Assembly: GCA_963169245.1 (NCBI GenBank)
Contig: CAUJEC010000095.1
Location: forward strand, 1-37,884
Direction of reading: 5' to 3'
Source of the DNA: Actinomycetota bacterium
GTDB lineage: Bacteria > Actinomycetota > Acidimicrobiia > Acidimicrobiales > Microtrichaceae
Length of the DNA: 37,884 nt
In this document: positions 1 to 9,062 of the stretch, in pieces
Position numbering within the stretch: the first letter of the stretch is position 1
How the letters are laid out: every line of letters begins with the position of its first letter
Notes under the pieces: model-generated
Database searches by the model: none
The model's input: only the letters and a program-made list of their open reading frames with translations
Told to the model about the DNA's origin: nothing
Translations under genes and position numbers: made by a program

Positions 1-420
1 TGTGCTGGGAACAAAACGCTGATCGACCTTGTCGAGCGTCGCCCGATCCACCGGAGCGAGCAGCCCCTTGGAGTCGAGTTGCGCAATCGGACCGGGCTCC
101 TCCGTGAGGATCAAATCTGCCTTGGTTCGCTCCCCCTCCTCCACCAGCTGATTGGTCAGTTCCGCGTCATCTCCTGAACGGACCTCGATCGATACGTCGT
201 TGAGCTTCCGGTATGCCTTGACCAGTGCCGTCACCAGGTCCTCGTGCTGACCGGAGTAGATCGTCAGAGTCGCAGCCCCATCACCGTCGCCCGATCCGCT
301 CGCTCCCCCCGACGCGGTGTCGCCCGCCTTGTTAGCACATGCGCTGATGATCATTGCCAACGCAAGTAATCCGATTGTGAGCAGTCGTGGGATGCCGCGC
401 CCGACGCTCCTGCGATTCAT
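1..420 (-). CDS. ABC transporter substrate-binding lipoprotein, ferric iron/thiamine type (3' end truncated by window edge)
   Basis: Manual minus-strand translation from ATG at 420: MNRRSVGRGIPRLLTIGLLALAMIISACANKAGDTAS...ATLTIYSGQHEDLVTALVKAY...ADLILTEEPGPIAQLDSKGLL; lipobox (IISAC) and FbpA-like YSGQHEDL motif; follows the ABC ATPase gene. Confidence 0.8.
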   Translation of the reverse strand, partial: MNRRSVGRGIPRLLTIGLLALAMIISACANKAGDTASGGASGSGDGDGAATLTIYSGQHEDLVTALVKAYRKLNDVSIEVRSGDDAELTNQLVEEGERTKADLILTEEPGPIAQLDSKGLLAPVDRATLDKVDQRFVPST

Positions 421-436
421 TGGCCACATCCGTTCA

Positions 437-1579
437 TCAGAGGATTTGAGCACGAGCACCTTCAACGAGGGAAACCATCACCCGGTCGCCCTGATCCGGG
501 AGTCCTAAGCCCAGCACCCGCACAACGACCTCGGTGGTCCCGTCATCGAGAAGCACCCGGGCCGTGCCGTCGTGCCCATAGAAGCTGACGGACCCGACAG
601 TCCCCGATGCACCGCGGTCAGTTGCACCGGGAGCGGTCAGTTCGAGTTGCTCAGGACGAACGACCACTGTCACGCCACCATCGACTCGACGACCCCGATC
701 ACCATCATCGGTCATTCGTGGAGAATCCCAACCGACCGGGACCACCCCCAGAGCGGTCTCCACCTCGGTTGAGGTCCCCTGCCCGTTTGCCACCAAGACC
801 TTGCCCGGCAGGACCACCGCTGCACCAAGGAACGCCGCTGTCTCCAGGTCGGCGGGATTCGTATAGACACCATTGGGCGACCCGGCCTGGACAACCTGGC
901 CATCTCGCATGATGACGACCTGGTCCGCCATCGACAGCGCCTCATTCTGATCGTGGGTGACGAGAACGACGGTCGTGCCGAGTAATCGGAGCAGTTCCCT
1001 CACCTCCTCGCGAATGGAGACCCGAAGTCCGGCGTCGAGAGCGGAGAACGGCTCGTCCATCAACAACAGACTCGGTCGAGGAGCTAGGGCGCGAGCGAGC
1101 GCAACACGCTGTTGTTGGCCACCGGAGAGTTCATTCGGACGACGGGATCCATACCCGGCGAGACCAACGAGGTCGAGCAACTCCTCAACCCTTTCACCCG
1201 ACCCCGCCCGACCCGATGGGCGCCTAACGGCTCTGAACCAAGCCGCACGACTACCGGCGTTCAATCCGTAGGCGACATTGTCGTGAACATTGAGATGGGG
1301 GAACAGCGCTCCGTCCTGGGGAACTATTCCGACGTTTCGCCGTTCGGGCGGAAGGCACTTGGATACCTCGGCGAGGGTCACGCCCTCGAGCTCGACCAGC
1401 CCCGCGTCTGGGCGTTCGAACCCGGCGATTATGCGAAGCAGGGTCGTCTTTCCGGATCCGGATGCACCCAGCACCGCCGTGAAGGTCCCGCTGTCGACCT
1501 TCAGATCTACGTTCCTGAGCGCGTCCACGGGTCCGTCATCGGTGAAGAAGCGCTTGGACACCTGCTCAACGCGCAGCAT
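437..1579 (-). CDS. ABC transporter ATP-binding protein (FbpC/PotA-like, C-terminal TOBE-like region)
   Basis: Walker A GASGSGKTT, signature LSGGQQQRVALARAL, Walker B LLLMDEPFSALD, switch His VTHDQNEA; located directly upstream of the SBP lipoprotein. Confidence 0.92.
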   Translation of the reverse strand: MLRVEQVSKRFFTDDGPVDALRNVDLKVDSGTFTAVLGASGSGKTTLLRIIAGFERPDAGLVELEGVTLAEVSKCLPPERRNVGIVPQDGALFPHLNVHDNVAYGLNAGSRAAWFRAVRRPSGRAGSGERVEELLDLVGLAGYGSRRPNELSGGQQQRVALARALAPRPSLLLMDEPFSALDAGLRVSIREEVRELLRLLGTTVVLVTHDQNEALSMADQVVIMRDGQVVQAGSPNGVYTNPADLETAAFLGAAVVLPGKVLVANGQGTSTEVETALGVVPVGWDSPRMTDDGDRGRRVDGGVTVVVRPEQLELTAPGATDRGASGTVGSVSFYGHDGTARVLLDDGTTEVVVRVLGLGLPDQGDRVMVSLVEGARAQIL

Positions 1580-1677
1580 AAGGCCAGCCTACCAACCTTG
1601 GATATGAGGCCCTCAATCAGGTGGCCTCAGCACTGCTCGCCAATCAGCATCGCCGACCGATCAGAGCCGCCGACCGA

Positions 1678-3375
1678 TCAGGTGACGGGCTGCGCTCTCC
1701 CGATGATCGCCTTGGCCTCCACCCCCAATGGGAGCGTCCCGAACGCTCTGGCAGGCTCGCCACCAAGTCGGGTGTGGATGAAGGCATCCGAAACGTAGGT
1801 TGGCGCCACTGCATGTAGAAGCGCCGCCTGGAACACCAGCGCCATATCCTCGACGATGCGTCGGGCACGCCATTCCACGACGTCAAGATCGGTGAGCCAC
1901 AGCGCGATCTTGTCGAGCCTCGCGGCAATCTGAACGTCACCCTCGCTGTATCGGCGGACTTCATCACAGAAGACCTCATAGGACTCAGGCGATCTGGCGA
2001 TTGCGCGCAGCATGTCCAGACAGATCACATTCCCCGACCCCTCCCATACGCCGTTAACCGGACTCTGTCGCAGGAGTCGCGGCATCGGCCCCTCCTCGAT
2101 GAATCCATTACCACCAAAACATTCGAGGGCCTCGACAACATGTTGGGGTGCCCGCTTGCACGTCCAGTACTTGATGACGGGCAACAGGATCCGTGCGAGC
2201 AGTTGCTCGCGTTCGTCATCCGGATGGTCGAAGGTGCGAGCGAGCCGCATGACGGCCGTGGTCGCCGCTTCGGACTCGAGCGCGAGATCCGCAAGGACGT
2301 TCTGCATCAGGGGCTGATCGATCAGGTCCCTACCGAATGCTCGCCGGTGAGCACAGTGCCATATCGCCTGTGCCGTCGCCGCACGCATGTTGGAAGCCGA
2401 ACCGAGAGAACAGTCGAGGCGAGTGTGGTTCACCATCTCGATGATGGTGCGAACCCCCCTCCCCTCCTCACCGACCAGCTGTCCCCACGTGCCGTCGAGT
2501 TCCACCTCGGAGGACGCGTTCGATCTGTCCCCCAGCTTGTCCTTGAGTCGTTGGATTGCGAAAGGGTTGCGTTCACCGTCAGGCTTCCACCGCGGCACCC
2601 AGAAACAGCTCAGGCCCTCGGGAGCCTGAGCCAACATCAGAAATCCATCCGACATCGGCGCAGAGACGAACCACTTGTGTCCGCGAAGGTGGTAACCGCC
2701 CTCGACGGATGACCTCGTAGCGATCGTGGAGTTCGCCCTGACGTCGGAACCCCCCTGTTTCTCGGTCATTCCCATTCCAGCCGTCGCTCCGGTCTTTGCG
2801 TCCATCGGCCCATAGGTGGGGTCGTAGTCGCGAGACGTCAGGCGTGGCTCGACATGGCGGGCGAGTTCCGGTTCGTGTCTCAGCGCTGGAATCGACGAGT
2901 ACGTCATCGAAATCGGACAGACGTGGCCGGGGTCGGCCTGGTACCACGAGATGACCTTCGCAGCGCGACGCAGGTGCGCGGCGGGTTCCGAATCCACCCA
3001 TGGTGCCGCATGCAGCCCGTGCTCACACGCCGTGCGCATCAGTTCGTGGTAGGCGGGGTGATACTCGACCATGTCGATTCGGTGCCCGAACCGGTCGTGT
3101 GATCTCAATTTGGGAGTGTTCTCATTCGCCTGCTGTGCCCACATCTGCGCCTGGGCGGATCCGGCAATCTCGCCGATGCTCAGAATCTCGTCGTTCGCAC
3201 CCTCTCCTCCACCGCCCATGGCGGCTGCCTCGCGTTCGAATGACTCCCGTAGAACGACGTCGACTTCATAGATGTTGTAATCAACGAGAGGTGGAGGCTG
3301 GTTCGTGACGAGGTGCGTCGCTGAGTTGCCGCCGGTGTCGCGCACTCCGCCCGCATGGCTCGTATCCGATCCCAT
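1678..3375 (-). CDS. Acyl-CoA dehydrogenase family protein, AidB-like
   Basis: N-terminus THLVTNQPPPLVDYNIYEVD, GMGMTEKQGGSDVRANSTIA, ECFGGNGFIEEGPMPRLLRQSPVNGVWEGSGNVICLDMLRA, all characteristic of AidB-type ACADs. Confidence 0.9.
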   Translation of the reverse strand: MGSDTSHAGGVRDTGGNSATHLVTNQPPPLVDYNIYEVDVVLRESFEREAAAMGGGGEGANDEILSIGEIAGSAQAQMWAQQANENTPKLRSHDRFGHRIDMVEYHPAYHELMRTACEHGLHAAPWVDSEPAAHLRRAAKVISWYQADPGHVCPISMTYSSIPALRHEPELARHVEPRLTSRDYDPTYGPMDAKTGATAGMGMTEKQGGSDVRANSTIATRSSVEGGYHLRGHKWFVSAPMSDGFLMLAQAPEGLSCFWVPRWKPDGERNPFAIQRLKDKLGDRSNASSEVELDGTWGQLVGEEGRGVRTIIEMVNHTRLDCSLGSASNMRAATAQAIWHCAHRRAFGRDLIDQPLMQNVLADLALESEAATTAVMRLARTFDHPDDEREQLLARILLPVIKYWTCKRAPQHVVEALECFGGNGFIEEGPMPRLLRQSPVNGVWEGSGNVICLDMLRAIARSPESYEVFCDEVRRYSEGDVQIAARLDKIALWLTDLDVVEWRARRIVEDMALVFQAALLHAVAPTYVSDAFIHTRLGGEPARAFGTLPLGVEAKAIIGRAQPVT

Positions 3376-3556
3376 CGCTGCCCCCTTTGTCTGGCGTGAA
3401 AGCCATATGCCACTCAGGCCTCAGGCCTCAGGCTACGCCCCTGAGGTGGGGAGCGCGGCGAGAAGTTCGACCCTGCGGATGCACTCGTTACTTCGACTGG
3501 GAGTTCGTCGCCTCCAGCGTTCGCCGAACCGGTATCGCAGGGCTACCGTGCACCCC

Positions 3557-4378
3557 GTGACGCCACAAGTGACTCCTTTAGTGACGCTCTCCGAGACCAG
3601 GCCGCCCCTGTTTCTCCTCCCTCCATCAGAGGGCAAGCTTTCCGGAGGTACGGGTCCTGCCTGGACATCTGGAACCATGCGGATCGACCTGGACCTTCAG
3701 CGCATTAGAGTTGCCAAGGCCCTCCGATCCGCCATGCGGTCAAACGCAACCGAACGAGGCCGACTTCTCGGCGTGAAGGGCGAAGCTCTCGCATCTGCGA
3801 CCGTCTCCAACAAGTCGGTTTTCGGGTCCCCCACCACACCAGCGATCGAACGATACACAGGAGTCCTCTACGGGGCGCTCGACGTCAGTTCACTGGGTAA
3901 CGCCGAACGAACACTCCTGGACGATTCGGTCGTGATCTTCTCCGGACTATGGGGACTCGTGACACCGTCGGACCCGATCCCGGACTACAAACTGAAGATG
4001 GGTTCCCGCCTGGGATCACTCGGACGACTCTCCACCTGGTGGCGAGAGTCGATCACCAACGAGATCAAAGCCCTCGCAGACCGACGAACAGTATGGAACC
4101 TGCTCCCGAAGGAACATGCCGGGGCTCTCAGCCCATCGCTCGATATCGAGCAGTTCTCAGTCGTGTTCCTGGAACCGAACAAATCCGGCGAACTCGTAGC
4201 CGTCTCCCACTGGAACAAGTTCCTCAAAGGGGCATTCGTTCGCCATCTGCTGGAGTCCCCCGATGCAGGACCATCGGACCTGATCGACTGGGATCATCCG
4301 TCAGGTTTCAGGCTCGACCCTGCGCGGACCATGCGCGAGGGCAATCTGAGCACCCTCAGCTTCGTGTCGCAGTCATAG
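3557..4378 (+). CDS. yaaA: YaaA/DUF328 (peroxide stress) family protein
   Basis: PPLFLLPPSEGKLSGG and RYTGVLYGALD motifs; start placed at a GTG near 3557 because upstream residues in the 3305 ORF are not family-like. Confidence 0.82.
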   Translation: MTPQVTPLVTLSETRPPLFLLPPSEGKLSGGTGPAWTSGTMRIDLDLQRIRVAKALRSAMRSNATERGRLLGVKGEALASATVSNKSVFGSPTTPAIERYTGVLYGALDVSSLGNAERTLLDDSVVIFSGLWGLVTPSDPIPDYKLKMGSRLGSLGRLSTWWRESITNEIKALADRRTVWNLLPKEHAGALSPSLDIEQFSVVFLEPNKSGELVAVSHWNKFLKGAFVRHLLESPDAGPSDLIDWDHPSGFRLDPARTMREGNLSTLSFVSQS

Positions 4379-4412
4379 ACGTACGCAGTCGCAGAGCAGA
4401 CCTCCGGACAGT

Positions 4413-4817
4413 TCAGGACAGCGCACTCAATGCCGTGGCTGTGGGACGGATTCGGATGTCCACCTCGCCCGGCTCTCCCCGGAGCACCCGAACAGCTAGC
4501 TGACCGTTCGCCAAAGAGGCTTCGACCCCGCTGCCGTAGCCATCCGGAATCTCAACGTCACGCTGGTAACCGCCGTAGCCCCACTCCTCCACCAGGTAGT
4601 CACGCGGTGCTGCTGTTCGAAGGTCGGCGATCATCCGGAGCGTGTGTCCACTCACTTCAACTGTGACGTCTTCGGGCTGTACAGCCACGAACGGAGCGAC
4701 GACGACTAAGGCTTCAGGCGCCTCGTAGACATTGATGGGAACCGACTGTGGCTCCATCGTCGAGTTTGCCTCGCGAGTCGCGTCGACAACCGCTTTTTGT
4801 GTTGGGAGTGCGGACAT
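4413..4817 (-). CDS. Hsp20/alpha-crystallin family protein
   Basis: 134 aa; INVYEAPEALVVVAPFVAVQPEDVTVEVSGHTLRMIADL...GGYQRDVEIPDG...ASLANGQLAVRV matches the small heat shock protein fold pattern. Confidence 0.82.
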   Translation of the reverse strand: MSALPTQKAVVDATREANSTMEPQSVPINVYEAPEALVVVAPFVAVQPEDVTVEVSGHTLRMIADLRTAAPRDYLVEEWGYGGYQRDVEIPDGYGSGVEASLANGQLAVRVLRGEPGEVDIRIRPTATALSALS

Positions 4818-4968
4818 GGTGTGCCTCCAGAGTCGCTCTATCTGCTCGTCAGATTCTCTAGGTGACTCAGTTGGGCTCCAGCCTTCCGGCCGGCATATCT
4901 GAGCTACACCTTCAACTACCCAATCATCGGCAGGACAAACCCAGCCGTACCGATTGGCGAGCCCAAAG

Positions 4969-5964
4969 TCACCTTGCCGTCCACCCGCCGTCCACGACGA
5001 TCGTTTGACCGGTCATATAGCTCGAAGCGTCACTCGCCAGGAACAACAGAACTCCGTCGAGTTCATGGGGCTTACCGAATCTGGCCATGGGACAGTTTGT
5101 CGACACAAACGCCTCGGATCCCTTGTCACCGAACATCGACTCGGTCATCTCAGATGGAAACCATCCCGGGGCGATCGCGTTGACCCTAATGCCCTTGCGC
5201 GCCCACTGCGCTGCCAGTTCCCTCGTCAGGTTGACCACAGCTCCCTTGGACGCGCAGTAGCTGGCCTGCCGAATCGGAGTGGCCGCCACAAGACCGAGCA
5301 TCGAGGCGATGTTGATGATCACCCCAGCGCTCGGCTGGCCGTTGCCGGTCGGTTCGCTGTTGCCGGTCGGTTCGCTGTTACCGGTCGGTTCGCTGTTGCC
5401 GGTCCGCCGCGCTCCCGCTGCTTGTGCACTCGCCGTTTGCTCACCCGCACGGCGAAGCATGTCTCGGGCAGCCAATTGGGCAAGGTGGAAGGGCGCCACT
5501 GCGTTGACCTCCATAACGGCCTCGATCTGCTCGAGCGACTCCTCCTCGGCCCGCCCCTGGGGACTGGTCCCGGCGTTATTCACCAATATGTCGATTCGAC
5601 CGTGAGCCCTGACAGTTTCGTTGATCAGGTGCTGTCGGTCCCCAGCATCGGCCACGTCGCATCGGAGTGCTGTGGCTCCGATCTCACCGGCCAGCGATTC
5701 GAGGCGATCAGCTCTTCGAGCTGCCACGACCACGGTCGCACCGCTGGCGGCAAGAACACGACTGAACCGCTCGCCAAGTCCACTCGATGCCCCTGTCACT
5801 ACAGCAACGCGGCCCCGGACGTCGAAAAGATCGGTGGGGTTGAAGGAGTCGGCTCGAAACTGACCAGGGCCTGAGTCGTGCGGGCTTGAGTCGTGTGGGC
5901 TTGAGTCGTGTGGGCTTGAGTCATGCGGCATCGGATTATCAGGCATCACCCAATTCTGACCCAT
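4969..5964 (-). CDS. SDR family NAD(P)-dependent oxidoreductase with repeat insertions (start may be the ATG at ~5946)
   Basis: GRVAVVTGASSGLGERFSR, DILVNNAGTS, IINIASMLG, YCASKGAVVNLTREL, VDGGW; contains SPHDS x4 and GNSEPT x3 in-frame repeats. Confidence 0.92.
   Translation of the reverse strand: MGQNWVMPDNPMPHDSSPHDSSPHDSSPHDSGPGQFRADSFNPTDLFDVRGRVAVVTGASSGLGERFSRVLAASGATVVVAARRADRLESLAGEIGATALRCDVADAGDRQHLINETVRAHGRIDILVNNAGTSPQGRAEEESLEQIEAVMEVNAVAPFHLAQLAARDMLRRAGEQTASAQAAGARRTGNSEPTGNSEPTGNSEPTGNGQPSAGVIINIASMLGLVAATPIRQASYCASKGAVVNLTRELAAQWARKGIRVNAIAPGWFPSEMTESMFGDKGSEAFVSTNCPMARFGKPHELDGVLLFLASDASSYMTGQTIVVDGGWTAR
5341..5403. repeat. 18-bp tandem repeat (~3.5 copies) inside SDR gene
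   Basis: gttgccggtcggttcgct x2, gttaccggtcggttcgct, partial fourth copy; encodes (GNSEPT)3. Confidence 0.97.
5866..5925. repeat. 15-bp tandem repeat (4 copies) at 5' end of SDR gene
   Basis: [ct]gggc[ct]tgagtcgtg iterated four times; encodes repeated SPHDS on the minus strand. Confidence 0.95.
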
Positions 5965-6037
5965 CAGACTGACCCATCAGACTCCTGTCGTTTTCGTTCC
6001 CAGGCATCTTGGTTTCCAGACATCTTCAAGATTCTCC

Positions 6038-6067
6038 TTGCGATGTGTTCAGTCTAGCCCCTATAAT
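6038..6067 (+). promoter_or_regulatory. Predicted sigma70-type promoter of HNH/DUF222 gene
   Basis: TTGCGA (6038-6043), 18-bp spacer, perfect TATAAT (6062-6067); predicted TSS ~6074-6075 coincides with the ATG. Confidence 0.65.
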
Positions 6068-6082
6068 CGAACACATGTTCGA
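6067..6082 (+). promoter_or_regulatory. LexA (SOS box) operator overlapping -10 edge and start codon
   Basis: TCGAACACATGTTCGA: palindromic 7-bp arms with 2-nt centre; exact match to the actinobacterial/Bacillus SOS consensus CGAACRNRYGTTCG. Confidence 0.82.
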
Positions 6083-7637
6083 GGTATCGATCAATCCCAG
6101 CGGGCCCAGTGAGGACCCGGGCTCCACAGAAGGCTCCACCCCCGCGGACAAATGCACCCCACTCGCCGCCGCCTCCGTCAACGATGCCGCCCCCTCCACG
6201 GACGAGTCTCCAGCCGATAATCGTGCGCAGCTGAGACTGATCACCTACTCAGAGAACTCGGGGCAAAGCGCCGCGGACGACTCCAGGCCCAGCGCCGCGG
6301 ACGACGATCCGATCGACTTCTCACAGGTTCTCGAATGCCTGGAGACATCCCGGGCGACACTCCTGTCCGACGGACTGACATCCCGCGATGACGGAGCATT
6401 GCTCGATTCCGTAATCCAGATCGAACAGATCCGCCGGTGCATCGACTCCATATCCGTGTCGCTCCTCGGCGAGGTACATTCGCGCGGATGCACTGATGAG
6501 ATCCACGGAATGAGAACCGGCTCCTGGCTCGCCCGAGAGACGGGTCAGTCCAGAGGATCCGCGAATGCTCGAGTGAAACTCGCTTCCACCCTCCGCCGCA
6601 GATTCTCTGGCGTCTCGGCAGCGCTCAACGATGGGCGTATCGGTTATCAACACGCCGAGGTGCTCATAAGTGCAGCCAATCCTCGGATCGTCGACGACTG
6701 GGAGCGAGTCATTGACGACCTCATTGAGGCGTCGTTCAACGCAACATTCAACAGTTGGCGAAACCAGGTGAAGGCGGTTGCCGAACTGCTTGACCAAGAT
6801 GGTGGACACCAGCCCGGTGATGACATCACGGACAACACGCTCAGCCTCGCTTCAGGCTGGCGCGGGACAGTTGGTCTCAAGGGTCAACTCGCCGGCGAGA
6901 ACGCCATCGTCGTCTCCGCCGCACTCGAGGCAAGAGCAGACCAGATCTTTCACCGGATGAAGGCCGACGAAGGTCTGAGCGACGACCTACCGGTTCCGCC
7001 AAGACGAACGCTTCTTGCGCTGGCACTTGTTGAACTCATTCGAGAAGCGCAGGGAAAGCCAATCACCTCGACTTCCCCTGCCAGAACAGAGGCCGCTCTG
7101 GTCATCAACGCTGCTGCCGCTTCAGCAGTCACCGACACAGACGGCGTCCCGATCGGCGACACGGCGAGCAGCACTCTGCTGTGTGACCCAGTGTTCAGGC
7201 CGATCGTCATCAACACAGAAGGAATCGTGCTCGATCTCGGCCGCGACCAGAGGCTCGTGAACAACGCTCTCCGCAAGGCGCTGGCCCACCGAGATGGTGG
7301 ATGCACGTGGCCAGGATGTGAGAATCCACCAGAGTGGTGTGATGCTCACCATCAGGTGCCCTGGCGAGATGGCGGCGAGACGAACCCGCAGAGCCTTGCA
7401 CTGCTTTGCCGATATCACCACGGCGTCACGCACCGTAAGGGCTGGACGATGCACCGCACCGATGACCAGTGGTTCTGGTGGGAGTCCCCAAGCGGGAACA
7501 AGTTCTGGTCCCAGCGACACGGACGACAACGGAGCGGTCCGATTCCGGCGACTGACTTGCCAGATCGCCCTTCCGACCAATTCTGCGACCCACACCCTGA
7601 GCCACCGCCTGAACCGCCACCCAAACCCGACACGTGA
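6075..7637 (+). CDS. DUF222 / 13E12-repeat family HNH endonuclease-domain protein
   Basis: DGGCTWPGCENPPEWCDAHHQVPWRDGGETNPQSLALLCRYHHGVTHRKGWTM HNH motif; ATG at 6075 in frame with the provided 6009 ORF and placed by the promoter/SOS box. Confidence 0.92.
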   Translation: MFEVSINPSGPSEDPGSTEGSTPADKCTPLAAASVNDAAPSTDESPADNRAQLRLITYSENSGQSAADDSRPSAADDDPIDFSQVLECLETSRATLLSDGLTSRDDGALLDSVIQIEQIRRCIDSISVSLLGEVHSRGCTDEIHGMRTGSWLARETGQSRGSANARVKLASTLRRRFSGVSAALNDGRIGYQHAEVLISAANPRIVDDWERVIDDLIEASFNATFNSWRNQVKAVAELLDQDGGHQPGDDITDNTLSLASGWRGTVGLKGQLAGENAIVVSAALEARADQIFHRMKADEGLSDDLPVPPRRTLLALALVELIREAQGKPITSTSPARTEAALVINAAAASAVTDTDGVPIGDTASSTLLCDPVFRPIVINTEGIVLDLGRDQRLVNNALRKALAHRDGGCTWPGCENPPEWCDAHHQVPWRDGGETNPQSLALLCRYHHGVTHRKGWTMHRTDDQWFWWESPSGNKFWSQRHGRQRSGPIPATDLPDRPSDQFCDPHPEPPPEPPPKPDT

Positions 7638-7823
7638 GGTCCGTCGGCTCGGCCCCAGCACGAGCAACTGCTGAGCTCTACGGACCGGCTGCTGAGTTCT
7701 GCCTTGGGCACACGCTCTGCGCTCAAGCCAACCCAGCCCTACCCACTCCAGCCCGACCCGCATCAAGTAGCGAGTCGGGCCAGAGCGCGTGGCGACACCG
7801 GCGTCGGGCGCTCGACACGAACG

Positions 7824-7900
7824 CTGCGAGCGCCTCGAACGCCTCGGCTACTTCGCTCGAACGCCTGCGAGCGCCTCGAACGCCTCGGCTACTTCGCTCG
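7824..7900. repeat. 41-bp tandem duplication (~1.9 copies) at 3' end of pirin gene
   Basis: ctgcgagcgcctcgaacgcctcggctacttcgctcg occurs at 7824 and 7865; the pirin stop codon (7889) lies in the second copy. Confidence 0.95.
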
Positions 7901-8881
7901 GAACGGCTGAAGCGCTCCAGCAGGGACCACTCCGAGTCGACCGGCCTGATAGTCGCTCATCGCCTGTTCGATCTCCGCACGTGTGTTCATAACGAACGGA
8001 CCGTGTTGGACAACAGGAGCTCCAATTGGCCGTCCACCCATGATCATCACTTCAAAGCTCTCGCTCGCATCGACCTTCTCCCCCTGACCACGGAATGTCA
8101 CCGAGTCGCCAGAGCCGAACAGCACCGTCTGGCCAGCATGGACCGAAATGGACTCACCGTTCCCATCGTCTACAAGACCAGAGCCAGCGAGCACGTACGC
8201 GATCGCATTGAAACCCGGATCCCACGGCAGATTCACCACCGACCCCTTCGCGATCGACGCATGTGCCAGCGCCATCGGCGAGTGCGTCGATCCGGGTCCA
8301 GCGTGACCACCGACATCGCCGGCGATGACACGTATCAACGAACCCCCATCCTCCGACGCGATCAACTTGACCATGTCCGCCTCAAGGTTCTGGTACGCGG
8401 GCGAGATCATCTTGTCGGCTGGCGGGAGATTCACCCACAGCTGTACTCCATGAAACAGTCCGCCCTTGATGACCATTTCCTCGGGAGGGGTCTCGATATG
8501 GAGGATCCCACCACCCGCCGTCATCCACTGAGTCCCACCATCACTGATGACCCCACCTCCCCCATGGGAGTCCTGGTGAAGAAATGTTCCGTCGATCATG
8601 TAGGTGACGGTCTCGAATCCACGGTGGGGGTGCCAGGGCGTCCCCTTGGGTTCTCCCGCCGCGTATTCGATCGCACCCATCTGATCCATATGCACAAACG
8701 GGTCGAGATCTGCAAGGGATAGGCCGGCGAAGGCCCGCCTCACGGGGAAACCCTCTCCCTCGAACCCTGCTGGGGCGGTGCTCACAGATCGGATCGACCG
8801 CGGCGCTCCCCCGCCCGTCAGACCCGAAACCGGTGACAGTCGGGGAACTGCGCTCATATCACTTGGTGTTACTGCTGGCAT
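7889..8881 (-). CDS. Pirin family protein
   Basis: FAGLSLADLDPFVHMDQMGAIEYAAGEPKGTPWHPHRGFETVTYMIDG.. HQDSHGGGGVISDGGTQWMTAGGGILHIETP; start placed near 8881 (MPAVTPSDMSAV) rather than 8980. Confidence 0.92.
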   Translation of the reverse strand: MPAVTPSDMSAVPRLSPVSGLTGGGAPRSIRSVSTAPAGFEGEGFPVRRAFAGLSLADLDPFVHMDQMGAIEYAAGEPKGTPWHPHRGFETVTYMIDGTFLHQDSHGGGGVISDGGTQWMTAGGGILHIETPPEEMVIKGGLFHGVQLWVNLPPADKMISPAYQNLEADMVKLIASEDGGSLIRVIAGDVGGHAGPGSTHSPMALAHASIAKGSVVNLPWDPGFNAIAYVLAGSGLVDDGNGESISVHAGQTVLFGSGDSVTFRGQGEKVDASESFEVMIMGGRPIGAPVVQHGPFVMNTRAEIEQAMSDYQAGRLGVVPAGALQPFRAK

Positions 8882-8904
8882 GGGGGCCTCCTGGATCGAA
8901 CTGG

Positions 8905-8938
8905 ACTGTTGCCATCTGAGCTGAACTGTTGCCATCTG
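8905..8938. repeat. 14-bp direct repeat upstream of pirin gene
   Basis: ACTGTTGCCATCTG at 8905-8918 and 8925-8938 (period 20). Confidence 0.9.
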
Positions 8939-9062
8939 GACTGGAGAGCTGACAGAGTCACCGCCGACGTGAGTCATCATGCGATGACATCACGCCACAT
9001 GAATCCACAGTGACAACCGGCAACGACAACAAGATGACGTGTCACCTACTCACTTGAGTCAA

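Noticed and set aside
1112-1798. 228-aa plus-strand ORF
   Set aside because: Antisense to the ABC ATPase with conserved Walker motifs on the minus strand.
6075-7637. DUF222/HNH gene as a mobile element or homing endonuclease
   Set aside because: No flanking target duplication, intron or intein signature seen; the family is a common multicopy actinobacterial gene, so only the regulatory signal is reported.
7634-8722. 362-aa plus-strand ORF after the HNH gene
   Set aside because: Antisense to pirin, which has clear family motifs; no recognisable domain in this ORF.
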